A stretch of 64,000 nt of DNA from Paenibacillus sp. 453mf (GCF_900116105.1 NZ_FPAC01000001.1:238862-302861); one strand, 5' to 3'. Shown: positions 9,302 to 18,673, counted from the first letter of the stretch. The notes: generated by a model not told the origin, from the sequence alone. Numbers and translations are program-made.

Positions 9302-10714
9302 ATGGAGAAGCTGAGAGAACATAGACGATATGCTGAAGTTAATAAATCAGAAGGATCACGGGCGACGTATGAACGCGACTATTCCCGTCTTATCCATTCA
9401 CCAACCTTTCGAAGATTGCAGGGCAAATCTCAGGTGTTTGGAGCCGGAACGGGGGACTATTATCGGACACGTCTGACACATTCACTTGAGGTCGCCCAGA
9501 TTGCGCGCGAAGCGGCCAAAAGTCTCTTAAGACGCTACCCTGATGTCGAAGAGCTTCGTGCCGATAATCCTGGACTCGTCATTGATCCGGAGGTCGTCGA
9601 ATGCGCCTCGATCGCCCATGATTTTGGACATCCCCCGTTCGGTCATAAAGGTGAGGAAGTACTGGACAGTATTTTGAATGACCTGATCGAGGATAAGGTC
9701 TTGTCGATCGTAGATCCCAGTGGAACAGGGAAGTCTTCGACCCATCAGTATCGAACCGTAGAAGAGACGATGCGCCGTAAATACGAGCATTTTGAAGGGA
9801 ATGCCCATAACTTCAGGCTGATTATGTTCCTGGAGAAGCGGGAGAATATTGATGGGCTTAATCTCTCGGATGCGGTGCTTCTGGGTATCAATAAATATCC
9901 TTATCCCGGCACGGAGAATAAGAAGGGCATGTACCATCATGAATGGAGCTATATCAAGGAAATACGCAGCGAATGGGGCATCCCGACAGGTCAGAAGACC
10001 TTGGAAGCCCAGCTGATGGATCTATGTGATGACATTGCGTATTCCGCGCATGATCTGGAAGACGGGATCAAAGCTGGGAAGATCGAGGTGCATGAACACT
10101 TCCTGCATGATCCTTACGTCAAACGGCTTATTGTGGACAAGATTATGACATTGGATGATCCCTTCTGGTTGGGGTGGATGCCTGAGAAAATAGAACCCAA
10201 AGTAGATGAAGTGCTGAACGAATTCTTGCGAATCTGGAATGAGAAGCTTCCTGGTTGTGATCATGACTACTCACGAACTCGGCGGGAGGTCAAAGCGTAT
10301 TGGGTCAGCGCATTCGTAGCCGCTCTCGGAATAATCGATACAGGGGACTGGAAGAAGGTGACCTTCATGAAGGAAGGGAAGGAAGACCTGGACATGCTTC
10401 GTACAGTGAGCGTGCTGAAGAGCTTTGCATGGGTGACGATGATCAAGGATCTAAGGGTACAGCGTCTGCAAAAAAGAAGCGAGTGGATTATCCGCAGGCT
10501 CTGGCACGCCTTCAATGATCCGGTTACTTCGAAGGCTATTATTCCAACAGATTGGCTGCAGCGGTATGAGAAGGATCAAGCTCGTCCCAATCCCATATGG
10601 ACCTGGGAACATATGATTATCGATTATATTGCTGGGATGACGGATGCTTTTGCCGAGAAGATTTATAATGAACTCTATGGATTGAAGGTCGGCTCCATTT
10701 ATGACTTGGATTAA
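9302..10714 (+). CDS. dgt: Deoxyguanosinetriphosphate triphosphohydrolase-like HD protein
   Basis: A 470-aa HD-superfamily enzyme predicted to cleave dGTP (or another dNTP) to deoxynucleoside and triphosphate. The metal-binding histidines and HD pair are visible: RLTHSLEVAQ (His60) and SIAHDFGHPPFGH (His106-Asp107), with the preceding SPTFRRLQGKSQVF typical of dGTPases. A further conserved DLCDDIAYSAHDLEDG lies near residue 245. The start at 9302 is chosen for the strong GGAGGAG 4-10 nt upstream. Substrate specificity and allosteric control vary in the family and cannot be read here. The next gene follows by 20 bp, so the two may be cotranscribed. Confidence 0.9.
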   Translation: MEKLREHRRYAEVNKSEGSRATYERDYSRLIHSPTFRRLQGKSQVFGAGTGDYYRTRLTHSLEVAQIAREAAKSLLRRYPDVEELRADNPGLVIDPEVVECASIAHDFGHPPFGHKGEEVLDSILNDLIEDKVLSIVDPSGTGKSSTHQYRTVEETMRRKYEHFEGNAHNFRLIMFLEKRENIDGLNLSDAVLLGINKYPYPGTENKKGMYHHEWSYIKEIRSEWGIPTGQKTLEAQLMDLCDDIAYSAHDLEDGIKAGKIEVHEHFLHDPYVKRLIVDKIMTLDDPFWLGWMPEKIEPKVDEVLNEFLRIWNEKLPGCDHDYSRTRREVKAYWVSAFVAALGIIDTGDWKKVTFMKEGKEDLDMLRTVSVLKSFAWVTMIKDLRVQRLQKRSEWIIRRLWHAFNDPVTSKAIIPTDWLQRYEKDQARPNPIWTWEHMIIDYIAGMTDAFAEKIYNELYGLKVGSIYDLD

Positions 10715-10734
10715 ATAGATAAGGAGATAACATC

Positions 10735-11676
10735 ATGATGGAAGCGAAGCGAATTGAACTCGGCATACTCGATCTTGTGCCAAGCCTCATGGACAGCTCA
10801 GCGGAAGAGGCAATCCGCCGATCGGCTCAGCTGGCTATCGAAGGGGAACGTCTCGGATATTCGAGGTACTGGACTTCTGAGCATCATAATCTGCCAGGGA
10901 TTGAATCGGCAAGTCCGGAAGTGCTGCTATCCCATATCGGGGCTCGTACCCGTCATATAAAGCTCGGTTCAGGAGCGGTATTGCTGCCCTATCATCATCC
11001 GATCCTAGTGGCAGAAAAATATAATATGCTCTCTACCCTGTACCCTGGGCGCATCGAGCTTGGCGTTGGCCGTGCTCCCGGCGGATCTGCACATCTATCC
11101 ATGGCTCTAGCAGGTAATTTTCTGCAGAAGGTTGTGGAATATCCGGATCGAGTCAAGGATCTGCAGCAGCTTCTTCAAGGGGAGTATACCTATGAGGGGG
11201 AAGCAATTGCTGCAAAGCCAGTCCCGGTCAATCGTCCCAGTCTCTGGATGCTCGGCACGAATGTAAAAAGCGCAGAATATGCAGCAAGTCTAGGAACAGG
11301 CTATGTATTTGGACAATTTATGAGTGAGCTCGACGGGGTAGAGATGATCGAGAGATATACAGCGAATTTTGTTTCTCCAAAAAGCATGGACAGCCCCCAG
11401 GCATTTATCGCAGTCAGTGTCATATGTGCCCCTACGACGGAAGAAGCCCATTCCTGGAAGGAAGAGGCTTCAGTCCATCAGGAGAAGTCATCTCGCAGCC
11501 TTCCTGCTACTGAATTTCCGGTCATTGTTGGGAACCCGAAGGAGGTAAGAGATGAGCTGATCAAGCTGAGTGAGCGTACGCAGTCCAGCAGTCTGCTGAT
11601 TGCAACACGAGCTGCCAGTTACGAGCAGAGACTGGTTTCATATCAATTGTTGGCGGAAGCTATGCTGCTCTCCTGA
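10735..11676 (+). CDS. Luciferase-like flavin-dependent monooxygenase (LLM family, MsnO8/YhbW-like)
   Basis: A 313-aa TIM-barrel oxidoreductase of the bacterial luciferase superfamily, expected to use reduced FMN and oxygen. Diagnostic stretches are LGYSRYWTSEHHNLPG near the N-terminus, SGAVLLPYHHPILVAEKYNMLSTL and GRIELGVGRAPGG. The MsnO8 subfamily is the best fit by pattern. Substrate is unknown. AAGGAG lies before the double ATG at 10735. It follows the dGTPase gene closely and probably shares its transcript. Confidence 0.85.
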   Translation: MMEAKRIELGILDLVPSLMDSSAEEAIRRSAQLAIEGERLGYSRYWTSEHHNLPGIESASPEVLLSHIGARTRHIKLGSGAVLLPYHHPILVAEKYNMLSTLYPGRIELGVGRAPGGSAHLSMALAGNFLQKVVEYPDRVKDLQQLLQGEYTYEGEAIAAKPVPVNRPSLWMLGTNVKSAEYAASLGTGYVFGQFMSELDGVEMIERYTANFVSPKSMDSPQAFIAVSVICAPTTEEAHSWKEEASVHQEKSSRSLPATEFPVIVGNPKEVRDELIKLSERTQSSSLLIATRAASYEQRLVSYQLLAEAMLLS

Positions 11677-11741
11677 GAACTGATAGGCAAGATTGACATT
11701 TTAGACAATTTATCATTCTGACAGTTTTGCATAAATCCTAA

Positions 11742-11806
11742 TTCTATGTAAATGTACATTTAATTGTACTTTTGCTATATAGCAAAAGACGTCCATTTAC
11801 ATAGAA
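11742..11806. repeat. 65-bp nested inverted repeat
   Basis: Outer arms TTCTATGTAAATG (11742-11754) and CATTTACATAGAA (11794-11806) are perfect 13-bp complements. Inside sits a perfect 20-bp palindrome, CTTTTGCTATATAGCAAAAG (11769-11788). It lies between the monooxygenase gene and the small beta-solenoid gene. There is no T-run after the outer stem, so it is not a standard terminator. It may be a regulatory site, a cruciform or an RNA structure in the leader of the next gene. Confidence 0.8.
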
Positions 11807-11837
11807 TGTATAGTAAGAAGGAAGGAGTGATAGAATT

Positions 11838-12236
11838 ATGCCGACTTTTGATCAGGTTCTTGTGACCGGTAATCAAACGATTCTTGGTCAGCTTCAGGTA
11901 AACGGAAATTCAACCATCGGAAATTTAGATATCGCGGGCAGTATGAGTGTATGGGGCGGCGGCATCTTTGTGGATGATAGTGCAACGATCCAAGGAAATC
12001 TGGGTGCAGGTCTAAATATCAGCGCAGGCCAGAATGTGGTGGCTGGATCCCGGCTCATGTCCATGGGAACACCAATCGTTCCGCCGGTAACGCCAACCAT
12101 TGTTTCGCACCGATTTTATCCGGCCACCTTACCGACGCAGCCTGGACTCATGCTTAAGGGAACAGATGGCTTGAATTATATGATCATTGTGGATACCAGC
12201 AGCGGACTCCCTACACTTGCCATTCATGGCGCGTAA
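11838..12236 (+). CDS. Small beta-solenoid-like protein of unknown function
   Basis: A 132-aa protein whose first 75 residues are built from short repeats of the form L-x-V-x-G-N-x-T-I-x-G-x-L (NQTILGQLQVNGNSTIGNLD, then SMSVWGGGIFVDDSATIQGNL, then NISAGQNVVAGS). This looks like a right-handed beta-helix or tail-fibre-like repeat. The C-terminal part (about 85-132) is Pro-rich, then a compact GLMLKGTDGLNYMIIVD segment. No signal peptide and no cysteines. SD AAGGAGTG. Its 3' end overlaps the end of the convergent WbsX-like gene by 13 bp. A structural or surface role, perhaps on the spore, is inferred only from the repeats and the neighbours. Confidence 0.75.
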   Translation: MPTFDQVLVTGNQTILGQLQVNGNSTIGNLDIAGSMSVWGGGIFVDDSATIQGNLGAGLNISAGQNVVAGSRLMSMGTPIVPPVTPTIVSHRFYPATLPTQPGLMLKGTDGLNYMIIVDTSSGLPTLAIHGA

Positions 12237-13279
12237 TTAAGAAGCGCTGTTCTGACAGCCTCCAAATAGGCAAAGCCATGGTCTTTGTCCGGCTCTAGAT
12301 AAGTCCCCTCTGCCCATTCATTCCACGCATTGACAAACAGAAATGAAGAACCATATACCTTATCTGCCCGCTCTATTTGTCTGCTTAAATAGTAAGCAAA
12401 CTTCTCCGGACTGGACCCGATGCAGCTCTGTCCCTTGTATCCTCTGCGTGGGGTATTATCCCAATTCACATAAGCACCAGGTAGGATTTGCTCTCCACTT
12501 CGATGAGGAGATCGGGACAAGATCATTTCCCAGGCACCATCATAGTCAAACACCAGGTGCTCGTTCTCCTTCTTTTTTACCTTGCTCCATAACCCTTGAG
12601 TATGTGTATGCGCAAAGGTATAATGCGGTTCAAATTCAACGCTCGCTTCAAATCCAGCTTGATTCGGTATATCAAACCCGCCGAGCGTCTGTACAAAATA
12701 GATGCCGGGAAGCCCATTTTGTACAGCGAGCTTGTTCCAGTACTTCAACATTTCCTCACATCGCGGAATCAGACCCGGACGATAGATAACAAATAAAGGC
12801 TTATTATCAATACGAATGTACCTCTTGTCATTAAATACCTTAAGCAGCTCATAGAAATGTTTAGTCCAATCGTCTTCATCTCCGTAATCCTGATGCATGA
12901 GGACTTCATTATTACTGCCATCCCATCTGCGGGTCCACGGTTCATTGGCCCAGGAGAGACAGAAGGGGAAGTCAGGAGTTTTTGACTGTAACATAGCTTC
13001 AAGCGGCTTTTCAAGCAGACGTTTTCCTTTGAACCAATAGTGGTAATAGCAAAAACCGTAGATGCCATAAAATCGGGCTAAGCTCGCCTGCCATTCACGG
13101 ACCGAAGGATCCATCAAATTATAGTAATAGTTTTTCAATGGCTCTTTTGGCTGTTTGTGATTCGGATACAGCGGTCTAGCTTTTTGTGTGTTCGTCCATT
13201 CCGTAAAGCCTTCTCCCCACCACAGATCATTCTCAGGGATTGGATGAAATTGAGGTAAATAATAAGCGATCAGCTTCAT
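12224..13279 (-). CDS. WbsX-like / glycoside hydrolase family 99-like domain protein
   Basis: A 351-aa protein of the WbsX (glycosyltransferase_WbsX, GH99-like) family. The signature start KLIAYYLPQFHPIPENDLWWGEGFTEWTN is clear, followed by FCYYHYWFKGKRLLEKP, LSWANEPWTRRWDG and, near the end, NAWNEWAEGTYLEPD. Members occur in O-antigen, rhamnan and surface-glycan clusters and are thought to act on polysaccharide chains, but the activity is poorly defined. It starts 33 bp downstream of the CgeB-like gene on the same strand, so the two form an operon that may build or trim one glycan. Confidence 0.85.
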   Translation of the reverse strand: MKLIAYYLPQFHPIPENDLWWGEGFTEWTNTQKARPLYPNHKQPKEPLKNYYYNLMDPSVREWQASLARFYGIYGFCYYHYWFKGKRLLEKPLEAMLQSKTPDFPFCLSWANEPWTRRWDGSNNEVLMHQDYGDEDDWTKHFYELLKVFNDKRYIRIDNKPLFVIYRPGLIPRCEEMLKYWNKLAVQNGLPGIYFVQTLGGFDIPNQAGFEASVEFEPHYTFAHTHTQGLWSKVKKKENEHLVFDYDGAWEMILSRSPHRSGEQILPGAYVNWDNTPRRGYKGQSCIGSSPEKFAYYLSRQIERADKVYGSSFLFVNAWNEWAEGTYLEPDKDHGFAYLEAVRTALLNYAP

Positions 13280-13312
13280 GCAGGGACACCGCCTAATCCT
13301 GAGTATGGTTAG

Positions 13313-14527
13313 TTAAAGATGGTTCAACTGCTGGATTAGTTTCATAGCTGCCTGAAGATAGGAATAGTCGTATTTGCTGCTATAGAGAGCTCTTGAAGCA
13401 ATCATTCTTTTATCATCAGTGTTCTCGCTGTAGTATTGCAGCTTGGAGCCAAGCTGTTCGGGATTGCGGTAGATGATAATATCCTCGCCAGGCTTCATCA
13501 GCTCGTGAATTTCCGGAGAGTTTTCCACGATTTGAAATACGCCGCATGCCGCGATCTCATACAATTGACGAGGTGCAGCGTCCCAATGCACGATCATATT
13601 CGCTCCGTTGTAGTACGCACTGATCATCGTCTCGCTATCGGCCTGACAAGTCTCAATCTGATCCACTGGCTCCCAGTTTTGGCCTAATGCACGTACTTTC
13701 TTTCCCTCAAATCTATGGCGAATGGCATGAATATAGGGGAGACGTTCCTCTGAATAATTCCCAACAATGAGTAGATCGGAGTGGAATTCCGGCTGTGGTC
13801 GATGAGGCTTGTAAATCATCGGATCGGCACTATATGGCATAACGATAATATTTTTATAACCGTATCTCTCATATATAGGATGGTGCAGCATGTTTTGTGT
13901 GATGACAAGGCTCCAGTCATGGTATGCAGAATGTATATATTCGCATGGTTCATAAGGGTCATTTAACCAGATGGCTGTTTTTGTATAAATGGATTGGGGT
14001 ACGAGTTCAGGCGTGATGGATTGTGCGGCTTGATTACCGATACATAGTAAGAGATCTGGCCGATAAGTCGACAGACTATCATGAAGATTCTCATTGATCT
14101 TTAGAATGAGGACTTCTTTAACCAGCATGCGCAGCGAGTCTGCAATCAGGCTTTCCACTGAAGGAGTAAACTGCTCCGTTAAGGGGATCAGAAGTGCGAG
14201 TCGCATGGATTTGGCCGTTCTGGAATCAGGGAGCTGGAAGTTTGATACAGGCTGACTCTGTGGCGCTATAAGTCCTTGATTCGAGCGCGTTAAATCCTCA
14301 TGAGAGGTCTCCATGGGAGGAGGAAGCACGAACATAGGAGCTGTCGATGTGGCGTTGGATTTGCCTTGAATTATGTCTAGCAAGCTTTCTTGAGATTTGC
14401 TGTTGGATTTATTTAAAGATTTACTCTGGGATTTACTCAGAGGTTTACTCTGCCTCTTATTAGAAGGGATCTTGTTACGCGCAGCAGCAGTGCTTCGGAT
14501 TTCTGATTTTTTTTCTTTTTTTCTCAT
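13313..14527 (-). CDS. CgeB-like glycosyltransferase with Lys/Ser-repeat N-terminus
   Basis: A 404-aa protein. Residues 1-55 are a basic low-complexity tract with repeats of the KSQSKSLNKSNSKS kind, then a Pro/Gln-rich linker to about 105. The rest resembles the CgeB/spore maturation family (Glyco_trans_1_2 type): a first Rossmann-like half with RPDLLLCIGNQAAQSI, then RAL-GQNWEPVDQ and the donor-site-like YEIAACGVFQIVENSPEI-HELMKPGEDIIIYRNPEQL. CgeB in B. subtilis acts in spore outer-layer (crust) glycosylation, so a spore-surface role is possible. There is no signal peptide. A weak AAGGAT lies 10-15 nt before the ATG. Confidence 0.8.
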   Translation of the reverse strand: MRKKEKKSEIRSTAAARNKIPSNKRQSKPLSKSQSKSLNKSNSKSQESLLDIIQGKSNATSTAPMFVLPPPMETSHEDLTRSNQGLIAPQSQPVSNFQLPDSRTAKSMRLALLIPLTEQFTPSVESLIADSLRMLVKEVLILKINENLHDSLSTYRPDLLLCIGNQAAQSITPELVPQSIYTKTAIWLNDPYEPCEYIHSAYHDWSLVITQNMLHHPIYERYGYKNIIVMPYSADPMIYKPHRPQPEFHSDLLIVGNYSEERLPYIHAIRHRFEGKKVRALGQNWEPVDQIETCQADSETMISAYYNGANMIVHWDAAPRQLYEIAACGVFQIVENSPEIHELMKPGEDIIIYRNPEQLGSKLQYYSENTDDKRMIASRALYSSKYDYSYLQAAMKLIQQLNHL

Positions 14528-14784
14528 AGTCGACCCGATCCTTAATCGTCAGATTTATTCTAGTCTATGATGTCAGCCCCGTATGTTTCAGGACAATAAC
14601 CCAAGCCGTGATAAAAAGGGCTCTCAAAGCACTTAAAAATATACATAGCTGAAAATCTTATATTTTGAAAGCTGCTTACCGAAATAAAAATAAGGAGGAA
14701 TCCATTTCATCGTTCCAATAAGTTATGGAATGGCTTCAGGTTACAAAACAATGAGCTTTGTATAGCTGCACAGGGGGAGAAAAG

Positions 14785-16497
14785 GTGTTTAAATTAAAGA
14801 GCATCAGGCAAAGAATATCGGTTGTAATGGTACCGCTGCTTATCTATGTCATCGCAATAGGAATCATTACATTGACACTGCTGGGAGCGATGGAAAAGAA
14901 CACGACGAGCATTACGAGAAACTGGATGCCGTCCATCAGTAAAATTGATGATTTAATCTTTACGACTGAACATATCCAATCCTTGAGCTACAGTTACTTC
15001 TTGGCTTCCGTCTTCGATCAGGAGAACAAAGCGGCTGTTGCCAAGGAACGTACAGATTACATACGACAGCTTACAGCTGAAAGACAGGCTTATGGCTCGC
15101 TAATTACAACGGATACAGAAAGGGAATACTATAATTCCTTCTCTGCGGCTTGGGAGGAATATTTCAAGATCAATACCCAAGCAATGAATCGAAGCGATGC
15201 GAATGATATTGAGCTGGCTTATGAAGTGCTCATGAAGGGTACCGCTTCATTCGACAGAATGCAGAGTGAGCTGATGTCTCTGTCGGCTTTTATTAAGGAG
15301 CAAGCAGACCTGTCAGCCCAAGAGCTTGAAGATAGTGCGAGAACATCAGAGACCGTACTCTCTATCGGGATTGCCTTTATTTTGGTGATGACGATTATCA
15401 GTACTTACTCGCTGATTAAGACATTGGTCACTCCGATCAAACAGATTGAGAACAATGTTAAAGCGATTGCCGAGGGTGATCTGTCTGTAGAGGATATCAA
15501 GCGAGACCTGGAGGATGAGCTGACTACGCTTGGACAAGGCATTAACCAAATGAAAGCAGGTCTAGTCCAGATTGTAAATCGGATCAAGGACTCTTCAGAG
15601 ATCATTGGCGTGCAGAGTACACACCTGGCAGCAACTTCCGAAGAAGTGAAGATCGGCAGTCAGCAGATTGCCTTATCCATGGAGGAATCGGCCAAAGCCG
15701 TGGAGAGCCAGGCAGAAACAGCACAGTCATCTGCCAGAACGGTTGAACGATTGAATGAGCATATTCAGGACCATGCAGCCAAAGGAGAGCAGCTTAGAGG
15801 GATGTCCGAGCTAGTTCTTGAACAAGGCACACTTGGTAAAGAAACAATGAGTAAGTCTATTGAACAGATGAGACAAATTGCAAGCCGGGTATCCATATCC
15901 ATGGAGCAGGTGAATAAGCTGGATCAATCCAACGAGAACATTTACCAGCTGCTGCATGTCATTCGTGATATTGCGAAACAGACGAACCTCCTGTCCTTGA
16001 ATGCTTCCATTGAAGCAGCGAGAGCGGGGGAACATGGGAAGGGCTTCGCTGTCGTAGCCGAAGAGGTACGGACACTATCGGAGGATGTGTCACAGGCAGT
16101 AGGCCAAATCAACGAGCTAACGGAAACGATTCAGCAGGAATCCAAATCTGTCGTTCAATCGCTGCAAAGTGGTGTAGAGGAGACAAGAAGAGGGACAGCA
16201 CAGATGGAAGCCGTGAATGGAGCCTTCAACCAGATTACGAACTCTGTGCATCAGATGGTTGATGTCATTCAAGAGATTTCAATGGGGCTGTCTGAAATGG
16301 AAGAGCTCAGTGGACAAATGAACGATTTCAGTCAAATGATATCTGCTATTTCTCAGCAATCCGCAGCCAGTGTGGAGGAAGTGTCTGCTTCTGCAGAAGA
16401 ACAGTCGGGTTCCCTCGAAGGTGTGGCAGAGAATATTCAGCAGCTTAAGAAGCTGTCTGAAGAGCTGCTCGCTTCGGTATCGGCGCTTCGAGTATAA
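14785..16497 (+). CDS. Methyl-accepting chemotaxis protein
   Basis: A 570-aa transmembrane chemoreceptor. TM1 is about residues 12-35 ([21 protein letters not shown]). A four-helix-bundle-like sensor region (about 36-180) follows, then TM2 near 187-208 ([19 protein letters not shown]), a HAMP linker to about 260 and a long cytoplasmic signalling domain. The CheA/CheW-contact hairpin [21 protein letters not shown] is intact and signals to the flagellar motor. No periplasmic Cache or PAS fold is evident, so the ligand cannot be guessed. The GTG at 14785 is chosen for GGGGGAG 5 nt upstream. An in-frame TTG at 14758 lacks a site. Confidence 0.92.
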   Translation: MFKLKSIRQRISVVMVPLLIYVIAIGIITLTLLGAMEKNTTSITRNWMPSISKIDDLIFTTEHIQSLSYSYFLASVFDQENKAAVAKERTDYIRQLTAERQAYGSLITTDTEREYYNSFSAAWEEYFKINTQAMNRSDANDIELAYEVLMKGTASFDRMQSELMSLSAFIKEQADLSAQELEDSARTSETVLSIGIAFILVMTIISTYSLIKTLVTPIKQIENNVKAIAEGDLSVEDIKRDLEDELTTLGQGINQMKAGLVQIVNRIKDSSEIIGVQSTHLAATSEEVKIGSQQIALSMEESAKAVESQAETAQSSARTVERLNEHIQDHAAKGEQLRGMSELVLEQGTLGKETMSKSIEQMRQIASRVSISMEQVNKLDQSNENIYQLLHVIRDIAKQTNLLSLNASIEAARAGEHGKGFAVVAEEVRTLSEDVSQAVGQINELTETIQQESKSVVQSLQSGVEETRRGTAQMEAVNGAFNQITNSVHQMVDVIQEISMGLSEMEELSGQMNDFSQMISAISQQSAASVEEVSASAEEQSGSLEGVAENIQQLKKLSEELLASVSALRV

Positions 16498-16587
16498 TAG
16501 GAGCGTAATGGACACTGTGAATGAGAGCAGCCTTGTTATTCAACATTGTGACTGCTGTATTCACTATTCAGAAGGGAATTGCTGAGA

Positions 16588-17565
16588 TTGTTAATGACGC
16601 ATACACTCAATAAAGAACATCATCCTACAGATTTGCTATACACTTATGCCTGTCACGAAAGTGAACAGGCTCTTTGTCATTTGGAGCTGCAGCGGCTTCT
16701 GGGCATAAGTATACCGCCAGAGCAAGCTTATCTTCGTTCCAGTCGCCTCATCGATCCGTCACGAAGTCCGTTCATCAAGCTGCGTCTCGAGGTCCTGGCT
16801 GAGAATAAGGAGTTCCTCGGGCTGCTTGCAGATATCGATTCACTTGCGCTTCAAGTACCGCAGGATTGTACCTTTAAAGTTGTATATATTAAGGAAGGCG
16901 TTCCCTATTCGTATGATGAACAACGGAAGCTTGAGCGCAGGGCAGGGGAGCGCATTACAGGGACCGCCAAAATGAAGGATCCTGATATAACCTATGGGTT
17001 GATGCAATTGGAGAATACATGGGTATTAGGTGTCGTTCGGTATGCAGAGCCGATATGGCTGCAGCATAAGAATAAGCCATATAATTATTCGACAGGACTC
17101 AGCTCACGAATGGCAAGAGCAATAGTCAATGTGGCAGCTCCTGAAGGGGACGCGGTCTCCATAATTGATCCTTGCTGCGGTATGGGAAATGTATTGATCG
17201 AAGCTCTTTCGATGGGAATCGCGATTCGAGGCAATGATCTGAATCCACTGGCGATTCGGGGGGCGAGAGTCAATCTGCAGTATTATGGTTACGACTCCCG
17301 TCTTGTCACCTTAGGAGACATGAATGATCTAACCGGTCATGCCGACCGTGCCGTACTTGATCTACCCTACAATCTGTGCTCCGTATTGTCTATGGAGGAG
17401 CAGCTAGGAATGCTTCGGAGTCTCGGGAGACTTGCTGATGAGGCCGTCATTATTAGTACGGAGCCACTAGAGGAGCAGTTGAACATGTCAGGATGGAAGA
17501 TTCAGCATCACCTCCAGGTCACGAAGGGGACATTCATTCGAGATATATGGTTGTGTGAACATTAA
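16588..17565 (+). CDS. Putative RNA/DNA methyltransferase (UPF0020/Trm11-like)
   Basis: About 325 aa. The C-terminal half is a class I SAM-dependent methylase: SAM loop IIDPCCGMGNVLIEAL, acidic residue in GNDLNPLAIRGARVNL, and a catalytic motif IV-like DLPYN in place of the usual NPPY/DPPY. The N-terminal half is long enough to hold a THUMP-like RNA-binding region, but no motif is clear. This pattern fits tRNA guanosine methylases of the TrmG10/Trm11 type, though the target is unproven. The start is uncertain: GAAGGGA (16571-16577) best spaces a TTG at 16588, with an ATG at 16594 as the alternative. Confidence 0.78.
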   Translation: MLMTHTLNKEHHPTDLLYTYACHESEQALCHLELQRLLGISIPPEQAYLRSSRLIDPSRSPFIKLRLEVLAENKEFLGLLADIDSLALQVPQDCTFKVVYIKEGVPYSYDEQRKLERRAGERITGTAKMKDPDITYGLMQLENTWVLGVVRYAEPIWLQHKNKPYNYSTGLSSRMARAIVNVAAPEGDAVSIIDPCCGMGNVLIEALSMGIAIRGNDLNPLAIRGARVNLQYYGYDSRLVTLGDMNDLTGHADRAVLDLPYNLCSVLSMEEQLGMLRSLGRLADEAVIISTEPLEEQLNMSGWKIQHHLQVTKGTFIRDIWLCEH

Positions 17566-17603
17566 GGTTAAGCAGTAACCTATTAAAATGAAGTGAAAGT
17601 CAT

Positions 17604-17654
17604 ATAAGGTCTGGTCCTCAGCTGCTGTATACGGCAGAGAGGAGCAGACCTTAT
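17604..17654. terminator. Bidirectional terminator between convergent genes
   Basis: ATAAGGTCTG (17604-17613) pairs with CAGACCTTAT (17645-17654), with an inner TCCTC/GAGGA extension and a CTGCTGTATACGGCAG apex. It sits between the methylase gene and the convergent dehydrogenase gene. Confidence 0.75.
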
Positions 17655-17716
17655 GTTATATTACGATTAAACGAATGAATGAAGCTAATGAAACCTATTA
17701 TCCATCTTCAGGATGG

Positions 17717-18673
17717 TTAATAGGAACGGCTGTAATCTACCAAATTACGTGGTAGATCCTCATTCTTCACATACGCCTTCAAATTTTCAAGGAAGACTTC
17801 GAAGGCACGTTCGGAATAATGCGGCGTGCTGCCGGCAAAATGCGGAGTGATCAGAACATTGTCCATTCCCCACAGTGGATGATCGGCTGGCAGCGGCTCT
17901 TCCTCGAAAACATCGAGCGCTGCAGCGGAGAGCTTCTTCTCTTCTAATGCCTTAACCAGAGCAGAAGTTTGAACCGTTGCACCTCGCCCTACATTAACAA
18001 AGCAAGCACCTGTCTTCATTGCGCCAAAAGTCTGTTCGTTGAATAGATGCTTCGTATCCTCCGTAAGAGGAAGGATGTTAATTATGTAATCTCCCTCAGA
18101 CAAGACTTCCTCCAGCTGTTCCATCTTTACCATTTTGCTTACATGAGGGGCAGGCTTGCCGGATTTGCGGACACCAACAACATTCATACCGAAAGCTTCT
18201 GCCAGTCTGGCTGTTGCGGTTCCAATCTCCCCTACACCCGCGATAACAATAGTCTTGCCATGAAGTTCACTCATAGCGGTATCGGTTGAGTCCCAGTTCC
18301 GACTTGCTTGATTCAGAATCGCTTGCTTCAGCATGCGGGACATAGACAGCAGCATACCGAACACCATCTCTGAGATCGGTATGGCATGAATTCCACTTGT
18401 GTTCGTCAGCAGAATATTTCGTTTACCCAGCTCTGCCTGAGGAAGAGAATCGACTCCAGCAGACCAGGTTTGAACCCATTTCAATTTACTGTCCGGATCA
18501 AGCAGCGTATCCGCATGGTTTCGGGCCCAGCCTACCAATATTTCCGCGTTCTTCAGGATGGAAGAATCCAGTTCCTTGGCCTTGCCTATTGTGAGTTTGT
18601 AATCAGGGGCTATTTCTTGAACTAGCTGTTGCTGTGACTCTGTAAATGCATGTAAGCTTACAATACTGCTCAT
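17717..18673 (-). CDS. D-2-hydroxyacid dehydrogenase (NAD-dependent)
   Basis: A 318-aa enzyme of the D-isomer-specific 2-hydroxyacid dehydrogenase family, interconverting 2-oxoacids and D-2-hydroxyacids. The substrate domain has WVQTWSAGVDSLP. The NAD site reads TIVIAGVGEIGTATARLAEAFG. The catalytic trio is represented by NVGRGATVQ (Arg), the Glu in DVFEEEPLP and ITPHFAGSTP (His). The start at 18673 (MSSIVSLHAF) is chosen because AGGAGGAG lies 8 nt upstream. The frame is open further upstream without a site. The physiological substrate is unknown, as phosphoglycerate-type and glyoxylate-type members cannot be told apart here. Confidence 0.9.
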   Translation of the reverse strand: MSSIVSLHAFTESQQQLVQEIAPDYKLTIGKAKELDSSILKNAEILVGWARNHADTLLDPDSKLKWVQTWSAGVDSLPQAELGKRNILLTNTSGIHAIPISEMVFGMLLSMSRMLKQAILNQASRNWDSTDTAMSELHGKTIVIAGVGEIGTATARLAEAFGMNVVGVRKSGKPAPHVSKMVKMEQLEEVLSEGDYIINILPLTEDTKHLFNEQTFGAMKTGACFVNVGRGATVQTSALVKALEEKKLSAAALDVFEEEPLPADHPLWGMDNVLITPHFAGSTPHYSERAFEVFLENLKAYVKNEDLPRNLVDYSRSY

